NCBI GenBank assembly: GCA_944382845.1
Contig: CALWNN010000082.1
Coordinates: 105,731 to 169,730 of the forward strand
Source of the DNA: an uncultured Clostridia bacterium
Lineage (GTDB): Bacteria; Bacillota; Clostridia; Oscillospirales; Ruminococcaceae
DNA length: 64,000 nt
Reading direction: 5' to 3'
Shown: piece by piece, positions 26,061 through 36,184 of the stretch
Layout: each line of letters begins with the position of its first letter
Position numbering within the stretch: position 1 is the stretch's first letter
The notes under the pieces: generated by a model
Databases searched by the model: none
The model's input: only the letters and a program-made list of their open reading frames with translations
What the model was told of the DNA's origin: nothing
Position numbers and translations under genes: made by a program

Positions 26061-27113
26061 TCAGAGTATTTCTTTGAGAGCATTGATTATCCGTGCATTT
26101 TCTTCCTCTGTTCCCGTTGAAATTCTTATAAAGCCGTTGAATTTTCTTATAGCAATACTCTTTTCAAGCATTTTTTCATAAATTTCCGTGGCATAGTCGG
26201 TTTTCACAAAAACGAAGTTAGTCACAGTTTTATACACCTCTGAGATCTTGTCGCTTGACTGTGCAAGGAAAGAAATTGCAACATAAAGGTCATTTCTTCC
26301 TGCAATTATTTTAGCAAGTCTTTCAGAAAGCATTTCCTTTTCCTTTAAAACAATCTCCCCTATCGTCTGGGAAACGGTATCGGTGTTATATGGTGATTTT
26401 ACAGCACGGAGAGCCGTTGTTATTTTCTTTCCGGCAACGGCAAACCCAAGTCTTATCCCTGCAAGTCCCAATGCTTTTGAGCAGGTCTTTAAAATAATAA
26501 GATTATCATATTCCTCAACGTCCTCAAGCATGGATTCGCTCCAAAAATCCATATATGCCTCGTCAAGAACAACAAGGCAGCTGCTGTCAATACATCTTAA
26601 AAGCTTTTCAACATCGTCTCTGTCAAGACCAAGGGAAGTCGGGTTGCATGGATTTGAGAAGATAAGCATTTTCGCCTTACTTTCATTGCAGAATCGTATA
26701 AGCTTGTTTACATCTATTGTAAGGTCCTCTTCCTTCTCAAATACAAGCGCCTCGGTCTCATAGATGCTTCCGTAAAAAGCGTACATTGAAAAGTCGTGAG
26801 AAAGAGTAACTACCCTATCGCCTGTCTCCAGAAATGTACTTGAAATTATGCTTATAAGCTCGTCCGAGCCGTTTGAAGCAGTTACAAAATCGGGATTTAC
26901 CGCATAAAGGTCTGCAAATGCCTTTATTGCCCCCTTTGCCATAGGGTCCGGGTAGCGGTTGAACAATATGTTATCAAGAGCGGACTTTATTTTATCTTTT
27001 GTACCTTCATCAAGATCATAAGGCGACTCGTTTGCGTCAACTCTGACATCATAATTTCCCGTAATCGGATCATATGGAATCAGGTCTTTGAGTTTTTTGT
27101 TAAGTTCGTACAT
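26061..27113 (-). CDS. hisC: Histidinol-phosphate aminotransferase
   Basis: 350 residues, fold-type I PLP enzyme. ASNGSDELISI (cofactor phosphate site), IFSNPCNPTSLG, VVLDEAYMDFW with the PLP-binding aspartate/tyrosine, and LKTCSKALGLAGIRLGF containing the Schiff-base lysine (about 212). The N-terminal DANESPYDL is typical of HisC. It lies between hisD and hisB with GGAAGGCTTTTGT ahead. Confidence 0.95.
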   Translation of the reverse strand: MYELNKKLKDLIPYDPITGNYDVRVDANESPYDLDEGTKDKIKSALDNILFNRYPDPMAKGAIKAFADLYAVNPDFVTASNGSDELISIISSTFLETGDRVVTLSHDFSMYAFYGSIYETEALVFEKEEDLTIDVNKLIRFCNESKAKMLIFSNPCNPTSLGLDRDDVEKLLRCIDSSCLVVLDEAYMDFWSESMLEDVEEYDNLIILKTCSKALGLAGIRLGFAVAGKKITTALRAVKSPYNTDTVSQTIGEIVLKEKEMLSERLAKIIAGRNDLYVAISFLAQSSDKISEVYKTVTNFVFVKTDYATEIYEKMLEKSIAIRKFNGFIRISTGTEEENARIINALKEIL

Positions 27114-27130
27114 ACAAAAGCCTTCCTCTC

Positions 27131-28420
27131 TCAGAATCTCACTTTAATGGAATTTGCATGAGCGGTAAGTCCTTCTCTCTTCGCAATAAGCATAATATCG
27201 TCCTTAGCTTCTCTTAAAGCGTCCTCGGTATAGTAAATAAAGCTTGAACGCTTTTCAAAGCTGTTTACAGAAAGAGGAGAGAAAAATCTTGCGGTACCGC
27301 TTGTAGGAAGGACGTGGTTAGGTCCTGCGTAATAATCTCCCAAAGGCTCAGGTGCATAATTTCCAAGGAAAACACTTCCTGCGTTATCAAGTCTGCCGAT
27401 GTATTCCATTGGATTTTCAAAAAGCACTTCAAGGTGTTCGGGAGCAATCCTGTTTGCAATCTCACAGGCATTATCCTTGTTGTCGCAGATTATTATTGCT
27501 CCGTAATTTGAAAGAGATTTTAAAATTATGCTTGCTCTTGAAAGAGTGGGAAGCTGTTTTTCGAGTTCTGAAACAGTTTCTTCTGCAATTCTTTCGCTTG
27601 TTGTAATCAGAACGGCAGACGCAAGAGGATCATGTTCAGCCTGCGACATAAGGTCCGCCGCAATATATCTTGGATTTGCCTTATGGTCTGCAAGTATAAG
27701 GATCTCGCTGGGACCTGCTATCATATCGATGTCGACAGTTCCGTAAAGAAGCTTTTTAGCAGTTGCAACATAAATATTTCCCGGACCTACTATCTTATCC
27801 ACTTTTGGTATCTGTTCTGTTCCGTAAGCCAGAGCGGCAACAGCCTGTGCCCCGCCTGCAAGAAAGACTCTGTCCACTCCGCAGATAGCGGCGGCAACAA
27901 GAATATCCTTGTTGGGAAGTCCGTTCTTAAGCGGAGGAGTCACCATAATAATCTCCTTTACCCCTGCAATTTTTGCAGGAACGGCATTCATTATCACAGA
28001 GGAAGGGTAAGCGGCTGTCCCTCCCGGAACATAAAGACCAACCTTGTCAAGTCCTCTTACACGCTGACCTAAAATAACCCCGTTTTCCTTCGGATCTATA
28101 AAGCTTCTTGACTTCTGTTTTGAATGAAATTCAGTTATGTTTTCCATTGCGCTTAAAAGTGCGTCAACAAACTTCTGATCCGCTTCTGTGAGAGCGTCGT
28201 TTATTATCTCTCTCGGCACTTCGTAATACTTTGATTTAACGCCGTCAAATTGTTTTGTATAGTCGATTACAGCCTTATCGCCGCCGTTTTTAACATTTTC
28301 CAGAATCTCAGAAACAACGGCTGTCACTTTTTTATCAGTCTCGCCGCTTCGTTTCTGCATCTGGCTGAAAAATTCCTCTTCCGCAGTTCCGTCTGCATAA
28401 ATGGTTTTGATGATTGACAT
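27131..28420 (-). CDS. hisD: Histidinol dehydrogenase
   Basis: 429 residues. VPGGTAAYPSSVIMNAVPA, GPGNIYVATAKKLLYG, IDMIAGPSEILILAD and QAEHDPLASAVLIT are HisD signatures, including the zinc ligands (histidine in AEHD and near the C-terminus in NHVLPTSG). It oxidises histidinol to histidine with two NAD. Ribosome site GGGAGGTTAATAT. Confidence 0.96.
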   Translation of the reverse strand: MSIIKTIYADGTAEEEFFSQMQKRSGETDKKVTAVVSEILENVKNGGDKAVIDYTKQFDGVKSKYYEVPREIINDALTEADQKFVDALLSAMENITEFHSKQKSRSFIDPKENGVILGQRVRGLDKVGLYVPGGTAAYPSSVIMNAVPAKIAGVKEIIMVTPPLKNGLPNKDILVAAAICGVDRVFLAGGAQAVAALAYGTEQIPKVDKIVGPGNIYVATAKKLLYGTVDIDMIAGPSEILILADHKANPRYIAADLMSQAEHDPLASAVLITTSERIAEETVSELEKQLPTLSRASIILKSLSNYGAIIICDNKDNACEIANRIAPEHLEVLFENPMEYIGRLDNAGSVFLGNYAPEPLGDYYAGPNHVLPTSGTARFFSPLSVNSFEKRSSFIYYTEDALREAKDDIMLIAKREGLTAHANSIKVRF

Positions 28421-28423
28421 ATA

Positions 28424-28615
28424 TTAACCTCCCTGAGTCTCATTGCTTAATTCGCTTCTGATTTTTTTGTAACTTAAAACCCTTTGTACTGTTTTTCCGA
28501 GAGAAAAAGCCGCAGCAAGGATTATTCCCAAAATAAAATTTTCTCCATCGCATAAAATGAGAATTATCACAACAAGCGCAATTGTAATAATCACATCAAG
28601 CGCATATTCAAACAA
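28424..28615 (-). CDS. Small two-helix membrane protein in the his operon
   Basis: 63 residues if translation begins at the TTG at 28615 (AAAAGAGAAT before it, a weak site). The frame stays open about 22 codons further upstream without an ATG, so the start is uncertain. Two hydrophobic segments are visible, VIITIALVVIILILC (about 8-22) and FILGIILAAAF (about 27-38), followed by a basic KTVQRVLSYKKIRSE. It fills the space between hisG and hisD and ends 3 bp before hisD, so it looks like a real operon member. No family recognised. Confidence 0.5.
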   Translation of the reverse strand: MFEYALDVIITIALVVIILILCDGENFILGIILAAAFSLGKTVQRVLSYKKIRSELSNETQGG

Positions 28616-28687
28616 ATTCTCTTTTATATGCTTTTTCAGAAGGAAATTTTTCCTTTCAGCCTGTGTAAAAGCTTTCCTCTAAATAAT

Positions 28688-29323
28688 TTACTCCCCTATA
28701 TTTTCCTCGACAAGTCTTACAAGATTCTCGATTTCCTTTTGTCTCAGTTTCATGCTTACGACGTTGACTATAAGTCGGGCGGAAATATCTGCAATATATT
28801 CTATAACTTCAAGTCCGTTTTCTTTAAGGGTAGTTCCCGTTTCAACGATATCCACGATCCCATCTGAAAGTTCAAGAAGAGGAGCAAGTTCGACCGAGCC
28901 TTCTATCTTTACGATTTCAACGTCCATTCCCTTACTTTCAAAATAGTTTCTTGCCACATTGGGGTACTTTGTGGCAATTGTCTTAACGTCATAGCCGCCG
29001 TAAAATTTTGAGCCTTTCTTTGCCGCAAGTGCAAATCTGCACCTTCCGAATCCCAGATCGCACAGCTCATAGAATTTTCCTTCCATCTCCATTATGGTGT
29101 CCTTACCTACAACGCCGATATCGCACACTCCATGTTCAACATAGGTTATAACATCGTTTGCCTTTGCAAGAACAACTTCCAGATTTCCGTCGGAAACAGG
29201 AAGAATGAGCTTTCTTCCCTTTTCTCTTACAGCGGTACAATCATAACCAATCTTTTCAAAAAGTCCTATTGTATCCTTTTCAAGCCTGCCTTTAGTAAGT
29301 GCGATTCTCAAAGGTTTATTCAT
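28688..29323 (-). CDS. hisG: ATP phosphoribosyltransferase, short form catalytic subunit
   Basis: 211 residues, the short HisG form without the C-terminal regulatory domain, so it depends on HisZ. Signatures: RIALTKGRLEKDTI near the start, DIGVVGKDTIME (about 75) and the PRPP loop DGIVDIVETGTTLKENGL (about 154-171). It catalyses the committed step, ATP plus PRPP to PR-ATP, and is the expected target of histidine feedback. The ATG at 29323 has AAAGGAGG 9 nt upstream, inside the 3' end of hisZ. Confidence 0.95.
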   Translation of the reverse strand: MNKPLRIALTKGRLEKDTIGLFEKIGYDCTAVREKGRKLILPVSDGNLEVVLAKANDVITYVEHGVCDIGVVGKDTIMEMEGKFYELCDLGFGRCRFALAAKKGSKFYGGYDVKTIATKYPNVARNYFESKGMDVEIVKIEGSVELAPLLELSDGIVDIVETGTTLKENGLEVIEYIADISARLIVNVVSMKLRQKEIENLVRLVEENIGE

Positions 29324-30521
29324 CACAGCGGACCTCCTTTACCTCGGTATCTATAACTATCACCTTTGGGATTTTACATTCCCTTGCGTACTGGATAGTT
29401 TCTTCAGCAGTGTCGAAAAGTCCGTTTTCAACTACAAGTCCTTCCTTTGCAAGCTTTTCGGCGTAGCTTATTGCTTCCACAACAAAGCCTTTCTTTCCGA
29501 AAACAATAGCGTCCGGAGTTTTCACCTTTGGAGACATACCCCTTTTTCTCAGGTAGTTTGCCACCGCGTCAACCGTAATCCCAAAGCCTACTGCGTTTGC
29601 TTCTCTGCCGAATTCTCCTAAAAGTCCGTCATATCTTCCGCCCTTTAAAACAGAATGTCCAACTCCGGAAATATATCCCTTGAATACCACTCCTGTATAA
29701 TAGTCGGTATGACTTACAATGCCAAGGTCCACCGACAGCTTATCCTCAAATCCTAAGCTTGAAAGGCGGTTATAGACTTCTCTTAAATGAACAAGTATGC
29801 CGTCTATCTTTTCATCGGTATAAAGTTCAGATGCCTTGTCAAATACCTCAACTCCGCCGAAAAGCCGAGGAAGCTGCTTTAAAGTTCTTATTATCTTGTT
29901 ATCCCCGAAGCTGTCAAGAAGGTCGTTTAACGCAGGATAGTTCTTTGCGGAAATCAACATTCTTATTTCTTCTCTTACGTCTTGGTCAACGTTAAGTCTT
30001 GCAACGAGTTCCTTGAAATAACCTATATGACCTATCTCAAGACGGAAATTGTCCCTGTCAAATTCTTTAAGCGCTGATACGGCAAGGCACAGAACCTCAT
30101 AATCCGAACGCTTTATGGACGAACCTCCGATAAGCTCTACACCCGCCTGAACAACTTCGTCTGATCTTCCCTTTAAAAGAGAATTATTTTTATATACGCT
30201 CTGATTATAAAATAATCTCAGAGGCAGTCTCGAATCCTTGAGTCTTGTTGCAACAAGTCTTGCAATTGGAATTGTAGAGTCGGGTCTTATTACAATAAGT
30301 CTGCCCTTTGAATCCGTAAGCTTATAAAGGCTTTCCTGAGAAAACCCCCTAGAGCTTCCGCTGAAAACATCATAAAACTCTATTCCCGGAGTTACGACTT
30401 CGCTGTAGCCGAATCCGGTAAACAGCTTTTCAAGCTTTCTTTCAACTTCCCTTCTGGCAAGGCTTTCTTCAAATAGAAGGTCTCTTGTGCCTTCGGGAGT
30501 TATAAGGTCGTATCTTTTCAT
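29316..30521 (-). CDS. hisZ: ATP phosphoribosyltransferase regulatory subunit
   Basis: 402 residues, a histidyl-tRNA synthetase paralogue. It has the class II catalytic-like core: TPEGTRDLLFEES, RPDSTIPIARLVATRL and GGRYDGLLGEFG. It lacks a proper anticodon-binding role and pairs with short HisG to form the hetero-octameric enzyme. The ATG at 30521 follows GGGGGATAAT; upstream in-frame codons overlap the promoter. It is the first gene of the histidine operon and overlaps hisG by 8 bp. Confidence 0.93.
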   Translation of the reverse strand: MKRYDLITPEGTRDLLFEESLARREVERKLEKLFTGFGYSEVVTPGIEFYDVFSGSSRGFSQESLYKLTDSKGRLIVIRPDSTIPIARLVATRLKDSRLPLRLFYNQSVYKNNSLLKGRSDEVVQAGVELIGGSSIKRSDYEVLCLAVSALKEFDRDNFRLEIGHIGYFKELVARLNVDQDVREEIRMLISAKNYPALNDLLDSFGDNKIIRTLKQLPRLFGGVEVFDKASELYTDEKIDGILVHLREVYNRLSSLGFEDKLSVDLGIVSHTDYYTGVVFKGYISGVGHSVLKGGRYDGLLGEFGREANAVGFGITVDAVANYLRKRGMSPKVKTPDAIVFGKKGFVVEAISYAEKLAKEGLVVENGLFDTAEETIQYARECKIPKVIVIDTEVKEVRCDE

Positions 30522-30551
30522 ATTATCCCCCATATGTATAAATTGTTTTAG

Positions 30552-30567
30552 TGTAGTAAAGTAGTAG
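30552..30567. promoter_or_regulatory. Possible operator of the his operon
   Basis: TGTAGTAAAGTAGTAG, with GTAGT repeated 8 bp apart, lies between the hisZ -10 box and the ATG, where a repressor would block transcription. A TrpR-like histidine regulator is a possible ligand, but this is inference from position only. Confidence 0.3.
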
Positions 30568-30576
30568 CATATTACT

Positions 30577-30605
30577 ATAATATCATAACAAACAATCTCT
30601 GTCAA
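30577..30605 (-). promoter_or_regulatory. Promoter of the his operon
   Basis: Minus strand: TTGACA (30600-30605), 17 bp, TATTAT (30577-30582). The leader to hisZ is only about 50 nt, too short for a T-box. Confidence 0.82.
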
Positions 30606-30623
30606 TTATATATTTGCTACAAA

Positions 30624-33600
30624 TCAGAAAAATCCAAGCTGGCTTGTTTCGGGCAAATCGCCGAACACTCCAAGATCTGAAAGGACTTCAATAACTGATT
30701 TTGTAGCGCCGCTTTCCTTCTGAAATTCCTCTATAGAAAGGAAATCTCCCTTTTGCGCGGCTTTATAAAGGTCCTTTGCAGCGTTTTCCCCGACTCCGCT
30801 TATTGATACAAAAGGCAGTCTCAGCTTTCCGTCCTCAACCTTATAAACAAAAGCATGAGACTTATAAATATCGATTGGCAGGAATTCAAATCCTCTGCAA
30901 AGCATTTCATAGATAAGCTGAAGCGTTTCAAGCACCCCGCTTTCCTTTGCGGTACGGTCGTTGCCCTTTAATTTAAGTTCATCAATTTTACTTTTAGTGT
31001 AAGCCTTGCCCTTAATAGCCGACTCAGCGTCAAAGTCCTCGCCGCGGACGGTAAACAGTGCGGCGTAAAATTCGAGCGGTCTGTATACCTTGAACCAGCA
31101 GAGTTTAATTGCCGAAGTTACATAAGCCGCAGCATGAGCCTTAGGGAACATATACTTTATTTTAAGACAGCTGTCAATATACCATTGTGGAACGTTATGC
31201 TCAAGCATATCCTGTTTCATTTCATCGGTAAGAAGTTTTGGAGCGTTTCCTTTTCGGGTTATTTCCATTATCTTAAATGAAAGCTTGGGATCAAGCCCGT
31301 GATAAATAAGGTAAGTCATAATACTGTCACGGGTGCCTATTACTTGCGAAATGGTACAGGTGCCGTTTTTAATAAGCTCCTGAGCGTTTCCAAGCCACAC
31401 GTCGGTTCCGTGGGACAGTCCTGATATCTGAAGCAGGTCGCTGAAGTTTTTAGGCTTGGAATCAATAAGCATCTGCCTTACAAATGGAGTTCCCATTTCC
31501 GGTATACCAAGAGTACCCGTGTTACAGTCGATCTCCTCCGCAGTAATACCCAGAGCTTCCGGAGAGGTAAACAGAGAATACACCTTTTCGTCTGACATAG
31601 GGATATTTAAAATATCAAGACCCGTCATGTCCTCAAGATACTTATAAAGCGTAGGAACATCGTGTCCGAGCTCGTCAAGCTTTAAAATCGTATCATGAAG
31701 CGAATTAAAGTCAAAGTGAGTTGTAACAATTCCCGAGCTTGCCTTTTCCGCAGGATGCTGAACCGGAGTAAAGTCATATACCACATAGTTATTTGGCACA
31801 ACAACCATTCCGCCGGGGTGCTGACCCGTAGTCCTTTTAACGTCTATACATCCGTTTACAAGCCTTTGGGTTTCCGCCGGATTGAAATTAAGCTCGATTC
31901 CCTTTTCATGCTTTTCCTCAACATATTTTTTCACATATCCGTAAGCTGTTTTTTCAGCGACTCCGCCTATTGTTCCCGCTTTGAAAACGTGATCAGAACC
32001 AAAAAGTTCTTCAGTGTATCTGTGGGCTTTGTTCTGATAGTCTCCGGAGAAATTAAGGTCGATATCGGGAGCTTTATCTCCGTCAAATCCAAGGAAAGTT
32101 TCAAAAGGTATATCATGTCCGTCACGATGCATTTCCTCGCCGCATACAGGACAGTTTTTCGGCGGCAGGTCGTAGCCTGAACCAACTGAGCCGTCGGTAA
32201 TAAATTCGCTGTGTTTGCACTTGCGGCAGACATAGTGGGGCATAAGCGGATTGACCTCGGAAATTCCGGACATTGAAGCAACAAATGATGATCCCACCGA
32301 ACCTCTCGATCCTACCTGATATCCGTTTGCTACAGAGTTTGCCACAAGTTTCTGAGAAATCATGTACAGCACGGCGAATCCATGTTTTATAATTGATGAA
32401 AGCTCTCTGTCAAGCCTGTTATATACAATTTCGGGAATATGATTCTTAAAGGGCAGATTTATTCCATGGTCGCCATCTGGAATCTCAATATCATCCGGGT
32501 CGCAGTCGCCGTAAACAGAGCAGGCTTTTTTCCAGCATATCACCTGAAGCTCTCTTACAGCCCCATCAATAAACGGGGTATACGTTCCCTTGGGGAATGG
32601 TCTGATATCCTCGTCAATCATATCGGCAATTCTGTTTGGATTTGTAACGACGACTTCATATGCTTTTTCTTTTCCAAGGTAAGAAAATTCTTCAAGCATT
32701 TCATCTGTGGTCTTAAAATAAAGCGGTGCTTGGTAGTCAGCGTCGTCAAAGCCTTTTGACGCTTGCAGGATAGTTCTGTACATAGCGTCTGTGGGGTCCA
32801 TAAAATGAACGTCGCCTGTTGCGCAAACGGGTATCCCAAGCTCATCTCCAAGTTCGACTATCTTTCTGTTAAAATCTCTCAGCTCCTCTTCGCTTTTCAC
32901 ATCGCCGTTTCTAAGCATATATGAGTTGTTACCGATAGGCTGTATCTCAAGATAGTCGTAAAAGCTTGCAATATTAACAAGTTCGCTATGAGGTCTGCCT
33001 GCAAAAACCGCTCTGAAAAGTTCTCCGGCTTCGCAAGCGCTTCCTACAATAAGTCCCTCACGGTGCTTAACAAGCTCCGATTTCGGTATTCTCGGATTTC
33101 TGTAGAAATATTTCAGGTTTGAGTATGAAACAAGCTTATAGAGATTTTTAAGACCTGTTTTATTTTTGGCCAGAATTATCTGGTGAAATGATTTTTTTAT
33201 GGAGTTTACATTATCAACTCCAAACATTGAGTTTACATCTGCAAACGTAATTTTTTTATCAGGATACTTCATGCAAAGCTTTTTTGCAAGGTCAATAAAA
33301 ATAAGTCCGCATATTTTAGCGTCGTCGCAGGCTCTGTGGTGTTCAAAATCGCCTAAATTAAGCGCCTTTGCAACAATATCAAGCTTATGCTTTTTAAGTT
33401 CCGGAAGCATTACCCTTGAAAATTCAACTGTATCGAAGGAGGTAAATTCAAATTTCTTTCCCACCCTTTCGGCGCAGGCTGAAATAAAAGCCGTGTCAAA
33501 ATCGGCATTATGGGCAACCAGAACCGGCTTCTCGCCACAGAACTCCATAAACATTTCAAGAGCCTTTTTTTCTTTTGGAGCTCCTGCCACCATAGCGTCG

Positions 33601-35075
33601 GTTATTCCGGTAATCTCAATGCTTTTTGCAGAAATAGGCATTTCGGGATCAACAAAGGTATTGAATGTATCAACAACTTCAAAGTTTCTTATTTTCACTG
33701 CTCCTATCTCGATAATTCTTTCGGTAGATGCAGAAAGACCTGTTGTTTCAAGGTCAAAGGCGATTAATTCCTTTGATAGTACTCCACGGTCTCCGCCCTT
33801 TACGATTTTAGTTTCATCGTTTACCTGATAGGCTTCGACTCCGAAAATAACTTTGAAATCGCCTCCGTTTTTTCTTATTCCGTCTACAGCCTTCTGAGCG
33901 TCCGGGTAACCTTGGCAAACGCCGTGATCGGTTATTGCAATAGCTTTATGTCCCCAGCCGAAAGCCCTTTCAACAAGCTTCCCCGCAGGAGATAATGCGT
34001 CCATTGCCGACATATTTGTATGACAGTGTAGCTCTACGCGCTTGACATCGGCATTATCCTTTTTAATATTGCGCTTAACGGTCATAATATCTGTGGGGAT
34101 TATGTATGAAGCATGGTCATACATATCCTCTTCAACGCGTCCTTTTAATACAACTGACGCACCCTTTTTAAGAAGACTTAAAGCGTTTTTGAGCTTGTCC
34201 GCAGAAAATTTATTGAATTTGCTTTTTTTGCCTGAAGCAAATATTTTAACGGCATATGAGCCTGTATAATCGGTAATGTAGAAAATACATATAACAGAAC
34301 CGTTTTTTACTTCTCTTGTTTCTATCTGAAAAATATCACCCCAGCAAACTATTTCTTCTGTGTTTTCATTAATATCCTTAAGCTCTGTAAAAGTATAGTC
34401 GGGGCTTATCTGATATCCCATTATGACAGTTGAATTTTCACCGTTAAGGTGGAGTCTTGAAAAATCAAGGCTCACTGTCTTGAAATCTTCCTCGGGTGAA
34501 GAATTTACGCTTTCTTTGGGTGAAGGCTGAACAACACCGGAAATATCAGGTACGGGCATATTTGCAAGCCACTCTGTAACCTCTTGTTCGTGTTCGTAAA
34601 TGTTTGTTTCTGTAACTCCTTCAAAACGTATTTTGCAGGTGACGGAAAACATATTGTAAACAAGCTCAGAAAATCTTACAGGGACATTTCCCTTTAAAAG
34701 CAGGGCAAGTCCGCCGTTTTTTAAGTTGACGACAAACTCATCGTTTTTGTATCCAACGTCAACGTCATCGAGAAATCCGTTAATAAGTGCTGTTTTTTCA
34801 CGAAGATAATTTACCAACTCCGGAAAAAAGTCAACCGTTAAAAGATCGGGTGGATACTTGCACAAAACCTCAAAATGAGAAACCTTGAGAGTCTTTGTCA
34901 TTTCTCGTTCAAAGTATCTTACCGTGTCATATTTTACCGTATGTCCGAAAGCAACGATTATACTGACTGTATTTTTTAATTTATCTATAGTCATTTTAAG
35001 CAGCTTTCCGTCCTCCATCTCTCTCGGTAGAATTTCAGAAAAGTTGCTGAAAACCTCGCTTAATCTGCTCTGCAT
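30624..35075 (-). CDS. polC: DNA polymerase III alpha subunit, PolC type
   Basis: 1483 residues, the normal PolC length. An N-terminal domain (to about 240) is followed by an OB fold (about 245-335), then a PHP domain [17 protein letters not shown] split by an inserted DEDD proofreading exonuclease [20 protein letters not shown] (about 430-600). The polymerase core has [16 protein letters not shown] (about 980), with a preceding zinc site CRKCKH...CPVCGEEM, and helix-hairpin-helix and fingers regions after it. PolC is the leading-strand replicase of low-GC Firmicutes. AAAGGATATTAAA precedes the ATG. It is the last gene of the pyrH-to-polC run. Confidence 0.96.
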   Translation of the reverse strand: MQSRLSEVFSNFSEILPREMEDGKLLKMTIDKLKNTVSIIVAFGHTVKYDTVRYFEREMTKTLKVSHFEVLCKYPPDLLTVDFFPELVNYLREKTALINGFLDDVDVGYKNDEFVVNLKNGGLALLLKGNVPVRFSELVYNMFSVTCKIRFEGVTETNIYEHEQEVTEWLANMPVPDISGVVQPSPKESVNSSPEEDFKTVSLDFSRLHLNGENSTVIMGYQISPDYTFTELKDINENTEEIVCWGDIFQIETREVKNGSVICIFYITDYTGSYAVKIFASGKKSKFNKFSADKLKNALSLLKKGASVVLKGRVEEDMYDHASYIIPTDIMTVKRNIKKDNADVKRVELHCHTNMSAMDALSPAGKLVERAFGWGHKAIAITDHGVCQGYPDAQKAVDGIRKNGGDFKVIFGVEAYQVNDETKIVKGGDRGVLSKELIAFDLETTGLSASTERIIEIGAVKIRNFEVVDTFNTFVDPEMPISAKSIEITGITDAMVAGAPKEKKALEMFMEFCGEKPVLVAHNADFDTAFISACAERVGKKFEFTSFDTVEFSRVMLPELKKHKLDIVAKALNLGDFEHHRACDDAKICGLIFIDLAKKLCMKYPDKKITFADVNSMFGVDNVNSIKKSFHQIILAKNKTGLKNLYKLVSYSNLKYFYRNPRIPKSELVKHREGLIVGSACEAGELFRAVFAGRPHSELVNIASFYDYLEIQPIGNNSYMLRNGDVKSEEELRDFNRKIVELGDELGIPVCATGDVHFMDPTDAMYRTILQASKGFDDADYQAPLYFKTTDEMLEEFSYLGKEKAYEVVVTNPNRIADMIDEDIRPFPKGTYTPFIDGAVRELQVICWKKACSVYGDCDPDDIEIPDGDHGINLPFKNHIPEIVYNRLDRELSSIIKHGFAVLYMISQKLVANSVANGYQVGSRGSVGSSFVASMSGISEVNPLMPHYVCRKCKHSEFITDGSVGSGYDLPPKNCPVCGEEMHRDGHDIPFETFLGFDGDKAPDIDLNFSGDYQNKAHRYTEELFGSDHVFKAGTIGGVAEKTAYGYVKKYVEEKHEKGIELNFNPAETQRLVNGCIDVKRTTGQHPGGMVVVPNNYVVYDFTPVQHPAEKASSGIVTTHFDFNSLHDTILKLDELGHDVPTLYKYLEDMTGLDILNIPMSDEKVYSLFTSPEALGITAEEIDCNTGTLGIPEMGTPFVRQMLIDSKPKNFSDLLQISGLSHGTDVWLGNAQELIKNGTCTISQVIGTRDSIMTYLIYHGLDPKLSFKIMEITRKGNAPKLLTDEMKQDMLEHNVPQWYIDSCLKIKYMFPKAHAAAYVTSAIKLCWFKVYRPLEFYAALFTVRGEDFDAESAIKGKAYTKSKIDELKLKGNDRTAKESGVLETLQLIYEMLCRGFEFLPIDIYKSHAFVYKVEDGKLRLPFVSISGVGENAAKDLYKAAQKGDFLSIEEFQKESGATKSVIEVLSDLGVFGDLPETSQLGFF

Positions 35076-35106
35076 TTTAATATCCTTTCATAAACGTCAA
35101 AAGACA

Positions 35107-36147
35107 TCAAAGCTTATTTATCTCATCTATAAGGGCATTCAATGCGTTTTCTTCGGAAACCTTATAAAGCTTCTGTCCGTTTTTGAATATAACTGCACAT
35201 CCGTCGCCCCCTGCAATTCCTATATCGGCTTCACCTGCTTCGCCTATGCCGTTTACAACACAGCCCATAACAGCAACAGTGATATTCTTGTCAAGGCAAG
35301 CTGTCATCTCTTCCACCTTTTTAGCAAGTGAAATAAGATCGATCTTAGTTCTTCCGCAGGTAGGGCAGGAAACGATCCTTACTCCGCCGTATTTTCCGAC
35401 AGCCTTTAAAATATCCCTTGCTGCTGCAATTTCTTTTACCGGCGTATCGGTAAGTGAAACTCTTATAGTTTCACCGATCCCATCAACTAAAAGACTTCCT
35501 ATACCCACAGCGGATTTTATTATTCCCATGCGTTCCGTTCCGGCTTCGGTAACTCCCAGATGAAGGGGATAATCACACTTTGAAGCAAGAAGTCTGTAGG
35601 CTTTTATCATCGTGTTTACATCTGAGGATTTGATAGAAATAACTATATCCTCAAAGTCGCATCTTTCTAATATTCCGACATGACCCATTGCGCTTTCAAC
35701 AAGAGCCTCAGCAGTCGGAGAACCATACTTCTTCAAAATATCCTTCTCAAGGGATCCCGAATTAACTCCGATCCTTATAGGGATATTTCTGTTTTTACAA
35801 GCTTTTACCACAGCCTTTACCCTGTCGATCGAGCCGATGTTGCCGGGGTTTATCCTTATTTTATCTATTCCTGCTTCACAGGCTGCGATTGCAAGTCGGT
35901 AATCAAAATGGATATCCGCAACAAGAGGAATAGAAATCTTCTCCTTTATTGCAGGGATAAGCTTTACCGCATTCATATCGGGAATAGCAGCCCTTACTAT
36001 TTCGCAGCCTGCCTTTTCAAGTTCAATTGCCTGTTTTACGCTGTTTTCCACATCCGCCGCAGGAACATTGAGCATTGACTGAATATATATTTTCTTTCCG
36101 TCAAGAGTAAGATCTCCCACCTTTACCGGTCTGACTTTTCTATCCAT
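35107..36147 (-). CDS. ispG: 4-hydroxy-3-methylbut-2-enyl diphosphate synthase
   Basis: 346 residues. A TIM barrel (VADIHFDYRLAIAAC, KIRINPGNIG) is followed by the iron-sulfur part with CPTCGRTKIDL and GCVVNGIGEAGEADIGIAGG, holding the three cluster cysteines. It makes HMBPP in the MEP pathway, the substrate of IspH. The best Shine-Dalgarno, AAAGGAGG (36170-36177), is 22 nt from the ATG; a 5-bp hairpin CGTCT/AGACG lies between, or a weaker GGTGAT nearer the start is used. An in-frame stop upstream fixes this ATG. Confidence 0.95.
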   Translation of the reverse strand: MDRKVRPVKVGDLTLDGKKIYIQSMLNVPAADVENSVKQAIELEKAGCEIVRAAIPDMNAVKLIPAIKEKISIPLVADIHFDYRLAIAACEAGIDKIRINPGNIGSIDRVKAVVKACKNRNIPIRIGVNSGSLEKDILKKYGSPTAEALVESAMGHVGILERCDFEDIVISIKSSDVNTMIKAYRLLASKCDYPLHLGVTEAGTERMGIIKSAVGIGSLLVDGIGETIRVSLTDTPVKEIAAARDILKAVGKYGGVRIVSCPTCGRTKIDLISLAKKVEEMTACLDKNITVAVMGCVVNGIGEAGEADIGIAGGDGCAVIFKNGQKLYKVSEENALNALIDEINKL

Positions 36148-36184
36148 AAAATCACCGTCTTAAAGACGTCCTCCTTTTTATCTT

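Noticed and set aside
30521-30605. T-box or riboswitch before hisZ
   Set aside because: The distance from promoter to ATG is only about 50 nt, with no stem I-like structure.
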